A DNA stretch of 64,000 nt from Sphingobium lactosutens DS20 (GCF_000445105.1 NZ_ATDP01000071.1:186001-250000); one strand, 5' to 3'. Numbered from the stretch's first letter, positions 1 through 8,726 are shown. The notes: generated by a model from the letters alone, not told the origin. Program-made: numbers and translations.

Positions 1-433
1 GCGCTGGCGCGGCGCGTGCATCCGCGCCCATGAAATCGCAACAGATTACGCCAACCGTCGCATGGCGTTCGGCAAGACCCTGATCGACCATGAAGGCGTC
101 GGCTTCATGCTGGCCGAAAACATGATCGACCTCAAACAGTCCGAACTGATGATCGACTGGTGCGCCGGCGTGCTGGATGGCGGATCGCTGGGCACCGCCG
201 AAAGCTCGATGGCGAAGGTTGCGGTGTCCGAAGCGCTGATGCGGGTCGCTGACCGCTGCGTCCAGGTGATGGGCGGCATGGGCGTCACCGCCGACACCAT
301 CGTCGAACAGGTGTTTCGCGAAATTCGCGCCTTCCGCATCTATGACGGCCCCACCGAAGTGCATAAGTGGAGCCTGGCGAAGAAGATCAAGCGCGACTGG
401 AAAGCGGCGCAGGCCGGCTCGGGCGTGGCATGA
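1..433 (+). CDS. Acyl-CoA dehydrogenase, C-terminal part (5' end outside window)
   Basis: The frame is open from base 2 to the TGA at 431-433, so only the last ~143 residues are present. They show the C-terminal helical domain of acyl-CoA dehydrogenases: the QVMGGMGVT segment and the closing EIRAFRIYDGPTEVH block that contacts FAD across the dimer. The family oxidises acyl-CoA to 2-enoyl-CoA in the cytosol, passing electrons to ETF. The stop overlaps the next start as ATGA, so it is coupled to an APH-type kinase, an arrangement matching ACAD10/ACAD11-type proteins in which the two domains are fused. The substrate cannot be read from this fragment. Confidence 0.93.
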   Translation, partial: RWRGACIRAHEIATDYANRRMAFGKTLIDHEGVGFMLAENMIDLKQSELMIDWCAGVLDGGSLGTAESSMAKVAVSEALMRVADRCVQVMGGMGVTADTIVEQVFREIRAFRIYDGPTEVHKWSLAKKIKRDWKAAQAGSGVA

Positions 434-1503
434 GCGGCACGGGGCAGGACGCCAATGCCGGGACCATCCCCGTGCGCGACGCCCACCGCTTCGATGAGGC
501 GGCTCTGGCGCGCTGGATGGACAGCCACGTCGCAGGCTTTGCAGGCCCGATCCAGGTCGAACAGTTCAAGGGCGGCCAGTCCAACCCGACCTACAAGCTG
601 ACGACGCCGGGGCGAACCTATGTCCTGCGGCGCAAGCCGCCGGGCGAATTGCTCAGGGGCGCACATGCCGTCGAACGCGAAGCGCGCGTGCTGATCGCGC
701 TGGGCCGGGCCGGCTATCCAGTCGCCCATGTCCATGGCCTGTGCACTGACGACGCGGTCATCGGCAGCTGGTTCTATGTCATGGACATGGTCGAAGGGCG
801 TATTTTCTGGGACGCGGCCTTTCCCGAAATCCATAAGGACGAACGCGCCGCCTATTTTGCCGCCATGAACGCGACCCTGGCGCAGCTTCATCGTTTCGAT
901 CCTGAGACGGTAGGACTTGGCGACTATGGCCGTCCGGGCAATTATTTCGAACGGCAGATCGCCCGCTGGTCCAGGCAATATCTAGAGGATGAGGCTGCCG
1001 GGCGCGATCCGGGCATGGACAGGCTGATCGAATGGCTCCCGACAGCAATCCCGCCCGGGGATGAAACCCGGATCGTTCATGGCGATTTCCGGTGCGACAA
1101 TATGATCTTCCACCCGACGCAGCCACGCGTGCTGGCGGTGCTTGACTGGGAATTGTCGACCCTGGGCCACCCGCTTGCCGATTTTGCCTATCATGCGATG
1201 ATGTACCGCATGCCGCCCGACATCGTCGCGGGGCTGGGCGGCGCCGATCCGCGTCCCCTCGGCATCCCGACCGAGGAGGATTATCGCGCGGCCTATTGCC
1301 GCAATGTGGGCCGCGCGCCGATCCCGGATGCGGACTATGCCTTTTATATCGCTTTCAATTTCTTCCGGATGGCGGCAATCTTTCACGGCATAAAGGGCCG
1401 GGTGATCCGCGGCACGGCGGCATCGGTCCACGCGCGTGAGCGGGCCGAGCGCCTGCCGCAGTTGATTGCCCTGGCGGTGGAGATGATGGAGGCGTGCCGA
1501 TGA
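430..1503 (+). CDS. APH-family phosphotransferase, acyl-CoA dehydrogenase-associated (ACAD10/11 or LvaA-like kinase)
   Basis: This 357-residue protein has the aminoglycoside-phosphotransferase kinase fold: a GGQSNPTYKL glycine loop near residue 50, an RRKPPG lysine strand, the catalytic HGDFRCDNMIF loop and the metal-binding VLDWELSTLGHPLADFA segment. Members next to acyl-CoA dehydrogenases are not resistance enzymes. Characterised relatives (LvaA of Pseudomonas, the kinase domain of ACAD10/11) phosphorylate the hydroxyl of 4-hydroxyacyl-CoA. The ATG at 430 is chosen because it overlaps the upstream stop (ATGA); an in-frame upstream ATG at 367 would run into the dehydrogenase. It overlaps the next gene by 4 bases. 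The substrate is inferred from context only. Confidence 0.9.
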   Translation: MSGTGQDANAGTIPVRDAHRFDEAALARWMDSHVAGFAGPIQVEQFKGGQSNPTYKLTTPGRTYVLRRKPPGELLRGAHAVEREARVLIALGRAGYPVAHVHGLCTDDAVIGSWFYVMDMVEGRIFWDAAFPEIHKDERAAYFAAMNATLAQLHRFDPETVGLGDYGRPGNYFERQIARWSRQYLEDEAAGRDPGMDRLIEWLPTAIPPGDETRIVHGDFRCDNMIFHPTQPRVLAVLDWELSTLGHPLADFAYHAMMYRMPPDIVAGLGGADPRPLGIPTEEDYRAAYCRNVGRAPIPDADYAFYIAFNFFRMAAIFHGIKGRVIRGTAASVHARERAERLPQLIALAVEMMEACR

Positions 1504-2309
1504 CCGATGGGTCTGGAACCGATGGGGCTGAACCTGTCCGGTTCAGTGTCGAAAATGGAGTTGCCCATATCACGTTCAACCGGCCTGATGCCGGCAACGC
1601 CATTGACCTTCCCATGGCCCGCGCGCTGGCCGACATAGCGAACCGGTGCCAGAGCGATGCCGCGATCCGCTGCGTCGTGCTGACGGGCTCGGGCCGGCTT
1701 TTCTGCGCCGGTGGCGACATTGGCGCGTTCCGCGCCGCGGGCGATGATGTGGAGGCCATGTTACTGGATCTGGCCGGCACGCTGCATGTCGCCGTGGCTC
1801 GCTTCGCCCGCATGGCAAAGCCGCTCCTCACGCTGGTCAATGGTCCGGCGGCCGGCGCCGGCCTGAGCCTCGCCATCGCCGGCGATGTGGTCCTGTGCGG
1901 CGCGTCCGCCCATTTCACCGCAGCCTATGGCGGGATCGGCCTGACGCCCGATGGCGGCATGAGCTGGCTGCTGCCGCGCCTCATCGGGTTGCGCAAGGCG
2001 CAGGAGATGATCCTGACAAACCGGCGCGTCAAAGCGGACGAAGCCGAGCGCATCGGCCTTGTCACCCGCACCGTCGGGGATGACGCGCTCGCCGCCGAAG
2101 GGGCGGCCATCGCGCAATCTCTGGCCCGCGCGGCCACCGGAGCTGTCGGCGCGGCCCGCGCCCTGCTCCGCGACACGTTCCAGACCAGCCTTGAGACACA
2201 ATTGGAAAGTGAGGCCCTGTCCATCAGCCACGCCGGCGCGTCCGCCGAAGGCCGGGAAGGCGTCGCAGCCTATTTCGCCAAGCGTCCACCCGACTTCATC
2301 GGGGGCTGA
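1500..2309 (+). CDS. Enoyl-CoA hydratase/isomerase family protein (PaaG-like)
   Basis: This 269-residue crotonase-fold protein has the oxyanion-hole segment LFCAGGDIGAF near residue 65 and an AYGGIGLTPDGGMSWLLPRL block near residue 142. That second block carries the PDGG aspartate typical of PaaG-like isomerases rather than the first catalytic glutamate of classical enoyl-CoA hydratase, so isomerisation is as likely as hydration. The ATG at 1500 overlaps the kinase stop; a GTG two codons upstream is possible. As third gene of the operon it probably handles the enoyl-CoA released by the dehydrogenase/kinase pair. Confidence 0.9.
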   Translation: MTDGSGTDGAEPVRFSVENGVAHITFNRPDAGNAIDLPMARALADIANRCQSDAAIRCVVLTGSGRLFCAGGDIGAFRAAGDDVEAMLLDLAGTLHVAVARFARMAKPLLTLVNGPAAGAGLSLAIAGDVVLCGASAHFTAAYGGIGLTPDGGMSWLLPRLIGLRKAQEMILTNRRVKADEAERIGLVTRTVGDDALAAEGAAIAQSLARAATGAVGAARALLRDTFQTSLETQLESEALSISHAGASAEGREGVAAYFAKRPPDFIGG

Positions 2310-2354
2310 ACCGGCCTATAGGTCGGAAGACGCAAGATATCGGATGTCGTGATG

Positions 2355-2428
2355 TGGAGCGGGTGAGGGGAATCGAACCCCCGTCGTCAGCTTGGGAAGC
2401 TGCCGCTCTACCATTGAGCTACACCCGC
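2355..2428 (-). tRNA. tRNA-Gly(CCC)
   Basis: Read on the minus strand, a full cloverleaf folds. The 7-bp acceptor stem is GCGGGTG/CACCCGC, the D-arm GCTC/GAGC, the anticodon loop TTCCCAA (anticodon CCC), the variable loop 4 nt, and the T-arm carries TTCGATT. Discriminator T and an encoded CCA end at base 2355. The 27:43 pair is a G-A mismatch, as I recall in related tRNA-Gly(CCC) genes. It lies 37 bases downstream of the sugar kinase on the same strand and may be co-transcribed with it. Confidence 0.97.
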
Positions 2429-2465
2429 GCGAATAAGGCGTCCATGACGCAGCCGCCCAATACTG

Positions 2466-3383
2466 TCAACACGCACCATAGGGGGCGTCGGCGTCCTTCG
2501 CCGGGATCGCGCCGCGACGGCCGATATTCCATCCGGCGAGGCGATGACCCGCCACGGCCGCTTCCACAGGCGACGATCCGGCGAGCCGGGCATGAAGGTA
2601 GCCGGCATTGAACGCATCGCCTGCACCGCTCGAATCGATGACGTCTATCTGGCGTGGGGGAGCAACCAGTTGCCCGTCGACCAGACATCCGTCCGCCCCC
2701 AGTTTCACGATGATCTCGCGGCCCTCTCCCGCGCCCCAGCGCGCGGCGGCGTCCGCCGCATCGTCGGCCTCGCCCATTTCCACCTCGTCGGCGAGCGTCG
2801 GCAGGCCCATATCCGCGAGCGCGATGGCGCGATCGCGCCAATGTCGCGCCGTCGCAGCGTCAGGCCATAGCCGCGCCCGGTAATTGCCGTCGAACGCCAC
2901 CCGCCCGCCATTGACGCGCACATGTTCGCACAACGCCAACAAGGCTTCGCGCCCATCGTCTGGAAGAATGGCAAGAGTGATCAGCGAAAAATACAGCAGG
3001 TCGGATTGCGCCGCGCCCGCCACCATCACATCGCTGTCGGGCAAGGCGAACATGCGCCGCGCGGCCGCCTCGCTGCGCCAATAATGAAAGCTGCGTTCAC
3101 CGTCGGCGTCGGTTTCGATCGCATAGAGGCCGGGCAACCGATCGGCGGCGGCGAGGACTAGCTGTGTATCCACGCCCTCGGCCTGCCACTGGGCGATCAA
3201 CTGCGCGCTCATCGGGTCGGTGCCGAGCGCGCTTGCCAGACGGACCGTGTCGCCAAAACGGGCGAGGTGAACGGCGGTATTGATGACATCGCCGCCGTAG
3301 CGCAAATTCCAGCTTTCCCCGTCACCATGGCTGAGTTCCAGCATCGCTTCCCCAATGACCGTGATGCCCGTCTTTGCCTTCAT
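2466..3383 (-). CDS. kdgK: PfkB-family sugar kinase, probable 2-keto-3-deoxygluconate kinase
   Basis: This 305-residue ribokinase-fold protein starts with a GEAMLELS strand, has a GGDVINTAVHLARFG sugar-binding segment near residue 30, and the PfkB signature IDSSGAGDAFNAGYL near residue 244, whose aspartate is the catalytic base. Length and the GGD...NTA motif fit 2-keto-3-deoxygluconate kinases, which phosphorylate KDG to KDPG before aldol cleavage (Entner-Doudoroff/uronate route). No aldolase or uronate gene is next to it, so other keto-sugars remain possible. The ATG at 3383 has AGGACAGG upstream. Confidence 0.85.
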   Translation of the reverse strand: MKAKTGITVIGEAMLELSHGDGESWNLRYGGDVINTAVHLARFGDTVRLASALGTDPMSAQLIAQWQAEGVDTQLVLAAADRLPGLYAIETDADGERSFHYWRSEAAARRMFALPDSDVMVAGAAQSDLLYFSLITLAILPDDGREALLALCEHVRVNGGRVAFDGNYRARLWPDAATARHWRDRAIALADMGLPTLADEVEMGEADDAADAAARWGAGEGREIIVKLGADGCLVDGQLVAPPRQIDVIDSSGAGDAFNAGYLHARLAGSSPVEAAVAGHRLAGWNIGRRGAIPAKDADAPYGAC

Positions 3384-3557
3384 GCCGATGCCTGTCCTGC
3401 TGCTTGATTTGCGCCCGCTTGGTGGGCAGAGGCGGTCGCCAAGTCAAGTCGGCTTGCCACGCGTGCCGCGCGCTGGGAGGGAACGATCAAGCGCCGGCGA
3501 CGTTTTGCTGAGGCAAAAATCAGGTTCGCGCGGGTCAGCGGACCATAAGGGGACAGA

Positions 3558-5519
3558 ATGAAAAGCCTCCCATCGGAATATAGCGGCAACCGCTTCGAGT
3601 TGCTCGTTCAAAGCGTGACGGATTACGCGATCTTCATGCTTGATACCGATGGCCGGATCGCCAGCTGGAATGCCGGTGCGCGCCGGTTCAAGGGATATGA
3701 GCCGGACGAGATTATCGGCCAGCATTTTTCGCGTTTCTACACGCCGCAGGATCAGGCGGCCGGGATACCTGCCGCGGCCCTGAAAACGGCTCGTCAGGAG
3801 GGGCGTTTCGAAGCCGAAGGCTGGCGGGTGCGCAAGGATGGCACCCATTTCTGGGCCAATGTCGTGATCGACCCGATCCGCGATACGGACGGACGGCTGC
3901 TGGGCTTTGCGAAGATCACCCGCGATCTGACCGAAAGGCGCGCGGCGGACGAAGCGCTGCGCAAGAGCGAGGAGCGGTTTCGCCTGCTGGTCGAAAGCGT
4001 GTCGGACTATGCCATCTATATGCTCGACCCCGTCGGCACCATCACAAGCTGGAACAGCGGAGCCGAGCGCGCGAAAGGCTATACGGCCGAGGAGATATTG
4101 GGCAAGAATTTCGCCCTCTTCTATTCGGAGGAGGACCGTATCGCCGGCCTCCCCTCCCGCGCCCTGGGCAGCGCCGAGCGTGATGGCCGGTTCGAATCCG
4201 AAGGCTGGCGCATCCGCAAGGACGGCAGCCGATTCTGGGCCCATGCCGTGATCGACGCTGTTCGCGATCCCGCAGGACAGTTGATCGGATATGCCAAGGT
4301 TACGCGCGACCTGACCGAACGGCGCGAAACCCAGCAAGCGCTGGAAGATGCCCGCGCGGCGATCATGCAGGCGCAGAAGATGGATGCGATCGGCAAACTG
4401 ACCGGCGGGGTCGCGCATGACTTCAATAATCTGTTGGCGGTGATCGTCGGCAGTCTGGAACTGGCCAGGATGCGGCTCGCCAAGGGCGGCGATATCGAGC
4501 GCTTCCTGGACAATGCGATGGCGGCGGCCGACCGGGGCGCCACCTTGACGCAGCGGATGCTCGCTTTTGCCAGACGGCAGGAATTGAAGCTGCAAAGCGT
4601 CGATTGCGTGGCGCTTGTTCAGGGCATGGCCGACATGCTGCAAAGCAGCGTGGGGCCAGTCATCAGTATCGAGAGCCTGTTTCCAAAAAGCCTAGCCCCC
4701 GCTTATGCCGATCCCGGCCAGTTGGAAATGGCGGTGCTGAACCTGGTGGTGAACGCACGCGACGCAATGCCGGAGGGCGGTCGAATCACGATCAGTGGCA
4801 GCGAAATGTTGACGGCGCAGGGGGCAGTTCCTGGCCTGGCAAGCGGCACCTATGTCAAATTGTCGGTGATCGACGAGGGCGAAGGCATGGACAGCGCCAC
4901 GCTGGAGCGAGCGCGTGAGCCGTTTTTCACCACAAAGGGCGTGGGCAAAGGCACCGGCCTTGGGCTGTCCATGGTCCACGGCTTTGTCGAACAATGTGGC
5001 GGCGCGCTGACCATCGACAGCAGCGTGGGGGTGGGCACGACCGTATCCTTGTGGCTGCCCGTGTCGCAGGAAGCGGAAACGCGCGAGGCTGACATCAGCG
5101 GCCACAGCGTCGTGCAGACGCAGTCGCCACTGGTTATTCTGGCCGTCGACGACGACGATCTGGTGCTGACGAACACGGCCGGCATGTTGGAGGATCTGGG
5201 TCACACCGTCTTTCGTGCGGGGAGCGCCGCCGACGCGCTACGCATGCTCGATCAATCCCGCATCGACATGGTCGTGACCGATCACGCCATGCCCGGCATG
5301 ACGGGCGCGCAATTGGCCGACGCAATCGAGCAGGCGCATCCCGACCTGCCCGTCATCATCATTACCGGCTTCGCCGAATTGCCGCCCCATTCCAGCAGCA
5401 GACCACGGCTGGACAAACCCTTCCGACAAGCCGAATTGGCCCGGATGGTCAACGGCGTTCGCTCGCTGTCCCAAGAAGGCGCGCAGCGGGAATTCGGCCC
5501 GTCGATCGATCCTGTATAG
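3558..5519 (+). CDS. PAS-PAS hybrid histidine kinase with C-terminal receiver
   Basis: This is a soluble 653-residue sensor with no membrane segment. Two near-identical PAS units span about residues 12-128 and 140-257, each ending in (I/V)TRDLTERR. The H-box GGVAHDFNNLL carries phospho-acceptor His287. The HATPase domain has its N-box near Asn399, DEGEGM near 439 and GKGTGLGLSMV near 464. A receiver domain (523-635) has acidic pocket DDDD 531-534, phosphorylatable Asp575 and Lys620. The PAS domains lack the cysteine motif of LOV photoreceptors. A strong AAGGGGA ribosome site precedes the ATG. No response regulator or DNA-binding partner is adjacent, so target and signal are unknown. Confidence 0.93.
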   Translation: MKSLPSEYSGNRFELLVQSVTDYAIFMLDTDGRIASWNAGARRFKGYEPDEIIGQHFSRFYTPQDQAAGIPAAALKTARQEGRFEAEGWRVRKDGTHFWANVVIDPIRDTDGRLLGFAKITRDLTERRAADEALRKSEERFRLLVESVSDYAIYMLDPVGTITSWNSGAERAKGYTAEEILGKNFALFYSEEDRIAGLPSRALGSAERDGRFESEGWRIRKDGSRFWAHAVIDAVRDPAGQLIGYAKVTRDLTERRETQQALEDARAAIMQAQKMDAIGKLTGGVAHDFNNLLAVIVGSLELARMRLAKGGDIERFLDNAMAAADRGATLTQRMLAFARRQELKLQSVDCVALVQGMADMLQSSVGPVISIESLFPKSLAPAYADPGQLEMAVLNLVVNARDAMPEGGRITISGSEMLTAQGAVPGLASGTYVKLSVIDEGEGMDSATLERAREPFFTTKGVGKGTGLGLSMVHGFVEQCGGALTIDSSVGVGTTVSLWLPVSQEAETREADISGHSVVQTQSPLVILAVDDDDLVLTNTAGMLEDLGHTVFRAGSAADALRMLDQSRIDMVVTDHAMPGMTGAQLADAIEQAHPDLPVIIITGFAELPPHSSSRPRLDKPFRQAELARMVNGVRSLSQEGAQREFGPSIDPV

Positions 5520-5528
5520 GGGCAAGGC

Positions 5529-5551
5529 CCCTGCCCCATCTTGCCGCAGGG
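5529..5551 (+). terminator. Weak stem-loop after the histidine kinase
   Basis: CCCTGC at 5529-5534 pairs with GCAGGG at 5546-5551 around an 11-nt loop, starting 10 bases after the kinase stop. There is no clean T-run, and an alternative GGCAAG/CTTGCC pairing competes. It is only a candidate terminator. Confidence 0.25.
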
Positions 5552-5681
5552 CAGTAATTTCCCCGTTTTGCGAAGCGAAATTGCGGAAAAAACGCCTCAT
5601 TGTTCATTCGCGCTTGCAAGATAGGGCGCGCGCGCCAATGGTCAGGCGGACATGCAAACCGACACCGCAGGATCTTGAAAC

Positions 5682-6596
5682 ATGCCGGCTGCGCCCACTC
5701 CGACGTCGCATTTCTTCACGTCCCTGCGGTCGCGCCTCCACTATCTGGATTGGGGCAATCCTTCCGCGCCCCTCTTGATCCTGGTCCATGGCGGGTTCGA
5801 TCATGCCCATAGCTGGGACTGGACCGCGCGCGTGCTGGCGCGGGATTTTCACGTCATCGCGCCGGACTTGCGCGGACATGGCGACAGCGCCTGGTCACCG
5901 ACCGGCGCTTATCCAATAGCGCATTTCGTCTATGACCTGTCGCTGCTGCTAGACCTGCTCGACCGGTCGCCGGTCAACATCATTGGGCATTCGCTGGGCG
6001 GGTCGATCAGCCTGCGCTTTGCGGGCCTCTTCCCCGAGAAGGTCGACAGGATCATCGCGATCGAAGGGCTTGGCCTGTCACCCGACGCTCTGGACCAGCG
6101 CAACGAACAGGCTTCCCCCGATGTCTGGCGCGACTGGATCGAAGGGCGCCGCGCCCGCGCCCACAGGACGCCCCGGTCCTACCCCACGCTGGAAGCAGCG
6201 GTCGGGCGGATGCGCGAACGCAACGAGAAGCTGACGCTGGAGCAGGCCATGCACCTGACCCAGCATGGCATCAATCGTAACGAAGACGGCAGCTATAGCT
6301 GGAAATTCGATCCCTATCTGAAAGGCATCGCGCCTGAGGCCGCATCGGACGGCGAATTGCCATCATTCTGGAGCCGGATCACTTGCCCGACCCTGCTCTA
6401 CCTGGGGCGCGACAGTTGGGCGTCCAACCCGGCCAAGGACGGTCGCATAGCGCATTTTCGCGATGCCAGCCTGACCGAATTCGACAATGCGGGCCACTGG
6501 CTGCACCATGACCAGTTCGACCGATTCATTGCCGAAACGCAGCGCTTTCTCTCCCCGCAGTTGAAGCAGGGGGCGGTTGCTGGCGTCAGGCCGTGA
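5682..6596 (+). CDS. Alpha/beta hydrolase
   Basis: This 304-residue alpha/beta-hydrolase-fold enzyme has the HGGFDHAHSW oxyanion loop (from His36), the nucleophile elbow GHSLGG with Ser104, and a late NAGHWLHHDQ segment supplying the catalytic histidine. There is no signal peptide, so it is cytosolic. The substrate is unknown; such proteins include esterases, epoxide hydrolases and dehalogenases, and the serine nucleophile argues against the last two. Its last 11 bases overlap the end of the convergent nitronate monooxygenase gene. Confidence 0.9.
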   Translation: MPAAPTPTSHFFTSLRSRLHYLDWGNPSAPLLILVHGGFDHAHSWDWTARVLARDFHVIAPDLRGHGDSAWSPTGAYPIAHFVYDLSLLLDLLDRSPVNIIGHSLGGSISLRFAGLFPEKVDRIIAIEGLGLSPDALDQRNEQASPDVWRDWIEGRRARAHRTPRSYPTLEAAVGRMRERNEKLTLEQAMHLTQHGINRNEDGSYSWKFDPYLKGIAPEAASDGELPSFWSRITCPTLLYLGRDSWASNPAKDGRIAHFRDASLTEFDNAGHWLHHDQFDRFIAETQRFLSPQLKQGAVAGVRP

Positions 6597-7527
6597 AACC
6601 CTCCACCGCCGCCCGATAATCGGCCTTCAGCCCGGCGATGAAGTCCGCGGCGGGTTGAACCTTATGGATGGCGCCAATACCCTGCCCCGCGCCCCACACG
6701 TCGCGCCACGCCTTTTTCTCGCCGCCAGTCAGGCTGGCGAAATCCATACCCTTTGCCTTGGGCAGCGCGTCGGGATCAAGCCCGGCCGCGACTATGCTAG
6801 GCCGCAGATAGTTACCGAGTACGCCGGTGAACACGTCGGAATAGACGACGTCCTGCGCGCTACCGTCCACGATCATCTGCTTGTAGGCCGCCTGCGCATT
6901 GGCTTCCTGCGTTGCGATGAATGGCGTCCCCATATAGCCAAGGTCCGCGCCCATCATGCGCGCCGCCGCGATCGCCCGGCCCGTCGCGATCGATCCCGAC
7001 AAGGCAAGCGGTCCATCGAACCATGCGCGGATTTCCTGGATCAGGGCGAAGGGCGACAAGGTGCCGGCATGCCCCCCTGCCCCCGCAGCGACGGCGATCA
7101 GGCCATCCGCCCCCTTTTCCACCGCCTTGCGGGCAAAGACGTTGCTGATGACATCATGCAGGACGATGCCGCCATAGCTGTGGATGGCCTCATTGACATC
7201 CTCGCGCGCGCCGAGCGACGTGATGACGAGCGGCACGCGATAACGCACGCAGAGCGCCAGATCCTCTTCCAGCCGGCTATTGGTGCGGTGGACGATCAGG
7301 TTGACGGCAAAGGGCGCATCGCTTTCGTCCAACGCCTCCCCCAATTGCTGCAACCAGCTTTCGAACATTCCCGCCGGCCGGGCATTGAGCGACGGGAAAG
7401 CGCCGACGATACCGCTGCGACATTGCGCGATGACCAGGTCGGGCTGCGAAATGATGAACATCGGGGAACCGATCAGCGGCAGCGACAGCCGGTCCCTCAG
7501 CAGCGGCGGCAAGGTCATGAACAACAT
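6586..7527 (-). CDS. Nitronate monooxygenase / 2-nitropropane dioxygenase family FMN enzyme
   Basis: This 313-residue TIM-barrel flavoprotein begins PLIGSPMFIIS and has the FMN phosphate-binding AAGAGGHAGTLS segment near residue 147 and a GSIATGRAIAAARMMGAD stretch near 178, all typical of the 2-nitropropane dioxygenase family. These enzymes oxidise alkyl nitronates or propionate 3-nitronate with O2. Physiologically many are detoxification enzymes, and several homologues are misannotated enoyl reductases. An alternative start (Met4) exists at 7518. It faces the hydrolase tail to tail and shares an upstream region with the gene at 7655. Confidence 0.88.
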   Translation of the reverse strand: MLFMTLPPLLRDRLSLPLIGSPMFIISQPDLVIAQCRSGIVGAFPSLNARPAGMFESWLQQLGEALDESDAPFAVNLIVHRTNSRLEEDLALCVRYRVPLVITSLGAREDVNEAIHSYGGIVLHDVISNVFARKAVEKGADGLIAVAAGAGGHAGTLSPFALIQEIRAWFDGPLALSGSIATGRAIAAARMMGADLGYMGTPFIATQEANAQAAYKQMIVDGSAQDVVYSDVFTGVLGNYLRPSIVAAGLDPDALPKAKGMDFASLTGGEKKAWRDVWGAGQGIGAIHKVQPAADFIAGLKADYRAAVEGFTA

Positions 7528-7587
7528 CCTCTCTTATTGATGATGCGGCGCTAACATTGGGAAAGCGCCCGAAAAAGCCCAAAAACG

Positions 7588-7622
7588 ACTGTGTTGATCG
7601 AATAACACAGTAGTGCTATTCT
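7588..7622 (+). promoter_or_regulatory. Sigma70-like promoter with 8-8-8 inverted repeat (operator candidate)
   Basis: The region has -35 TTGATC (7594-7599), a 17-nt spacer, and -10 TATTCT (7617-7622) preceded by TGC. A perfect inverted repeat, ACTGTGTT (7588-7595) and AACACAGT (7604-7611) with an 8-nt centre, covers the -35 box and half of the spacer. This is a good position for a repressor of the gene starting at 7655, and possibly also of the divergent nitronate monooxygenase. GTGT/ACAC half-sites are common for GntR-type regulators, but no regulator is adjacent. Confidence 0.6.
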
Positions 7623-7654
7623 CCGGCCATCAAACCCCTCTGGGAGGATGAGCC

Positions 7655-8713
7655 ATGTATAGCGACAGCGATTTGCAGGATGCCGTAACGGCCGGCGCCC
7701 TGTCTCCCCAAGCGGCGCAAGCGCTGCGCGATCATGTCGCGCGATCACGCGCAACCGTTGCAGTGGACGAAGAACAATTCCGGCTACTGACCGGCTTCAA
7801 CGATATCTTCGTCGCGATCGCCAGCGTGATCCTGTTGGTCGCGCTGGGCTGGCTGGGCAACAGCCTGCGATTCGGCGCACCTGACTATCAACCCGCTTTC
7901 ATGTCGGGCCTGCTCGTCGCAGCGGCCAGTTGGGGGCTTGCCGAATATTTCACTAGGCGGCGTCGCATGGCCCTGCCCTCCATCCTGCTGCTATGCGGCT
8001 TCGTCGGCGGGAACGCGTTCGCGGCGGGCGCGATCGGCGCGCAAATCTGGCCGCATGCCGGTGATCGCACGGCCGCCTTGATCCTGTCGGCGGCGGCAGC
8101 GGTCGGCGCGGCGGGCGCGGCCCTGCACTGGCGGCGGTTCATGGTCCCGATCACCGTGGCAGCTGGCGCGGCCGCCGGCGCCGGCGTGGTGGCGGGCCTG
8201 GTCATAGCGGCCTTCCCGGACAATCGCACCCTGCCCTTCCTGATGCTGCTGGCGTCAGGCCTGGCGATCTTTCTGCTGGCGATGCGCTGGGACATGACAG
8301 ACCGGGCGCGCCTCACGCGCCGATCGGACGTTGCCTTCTGGCTGCATCTGGCCGCAGCGCCGATGATCGCCCATTCCCTCTTCCATCTGCTGGGCGTGCT
8401 GGACGGGGGCGAGATTGGCGCCGGCCGCGCCCTGCTGGTTGTGGCGCTCTATATCGCCTTCGGCCTCGTCGCGATCGCGATCGACCGGCGGGCCTTGCTG
8501 GTGTCCAGCCTCGCCTATGTCCTCTTCGCCCTTTATGCCCTATTCAAGCAAGCGGGTGCCGTGGAGCTATCCTGGGCGCTCACCAGCCTCGTCATTGGAT
8601 CGGCGCTGCTGCTGCTTTCCGCGCTCTGGCATCAGGCCCGATCGATCATCGTCAACGGCCTGCCGCCGGCGCTGACCGATCGACTGCCCTATCTGGATCG
8701 CGCACCCGCCTGA
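7655..8713 (+). CDS. Multi-pass membrane protein, DUF2157-like
   Basis: This 352-residue protein has a soluble N-terminal ~45 residues (a short SDLQDAVTAGALS helix region typical of DUF2157) followed by about ten hydrophobic segments, for example near 50-70, 85-102, 108-128, 130-150, 155-180, 190-208, 225-245 and three more to residue 335. It is an inner-membrane protein of unknown function; no catalytic motif is seen. GGGAGG lies just before the ATG. The promoter upstream carries a strong inverted repeat, so expression is probably conditional. The family assignment rests on overall layout and is moderately sure. Confidence 0.75.
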   Translation: MYSDSDLQDAVTAGALSPQAAQALRDHVARSRATVAVDEEQFRLLTGFNDIFVAIASVILLVALGWLGNSLRFGAPDYQPAFMSGLLVAAASWGLAEYFTRRRRMALPSILLLCGFVGGNAFAAGAIGAQIWPHAGDRTAALILSAAAAVGAAGAALHWRRFMVPITVAAGAAAGAGVVAGLVIAAFPDNRTLPFLMLLASGLAIFLLAMRWDMTDRARLTRRSDVAFWLHLAAAPMIAHSLFHLLGVLDGGEIGAGRALLVVALYIAFGLVAIAIDRRALLVSSLAYVLFALYALFKQAGAVELSWALTSLVIGSALLLLSALWHQARSIIVNGLPPALTDRLPYLDRAPA

Positions 8714-8726
8714 CAAGAGGTGCGAC

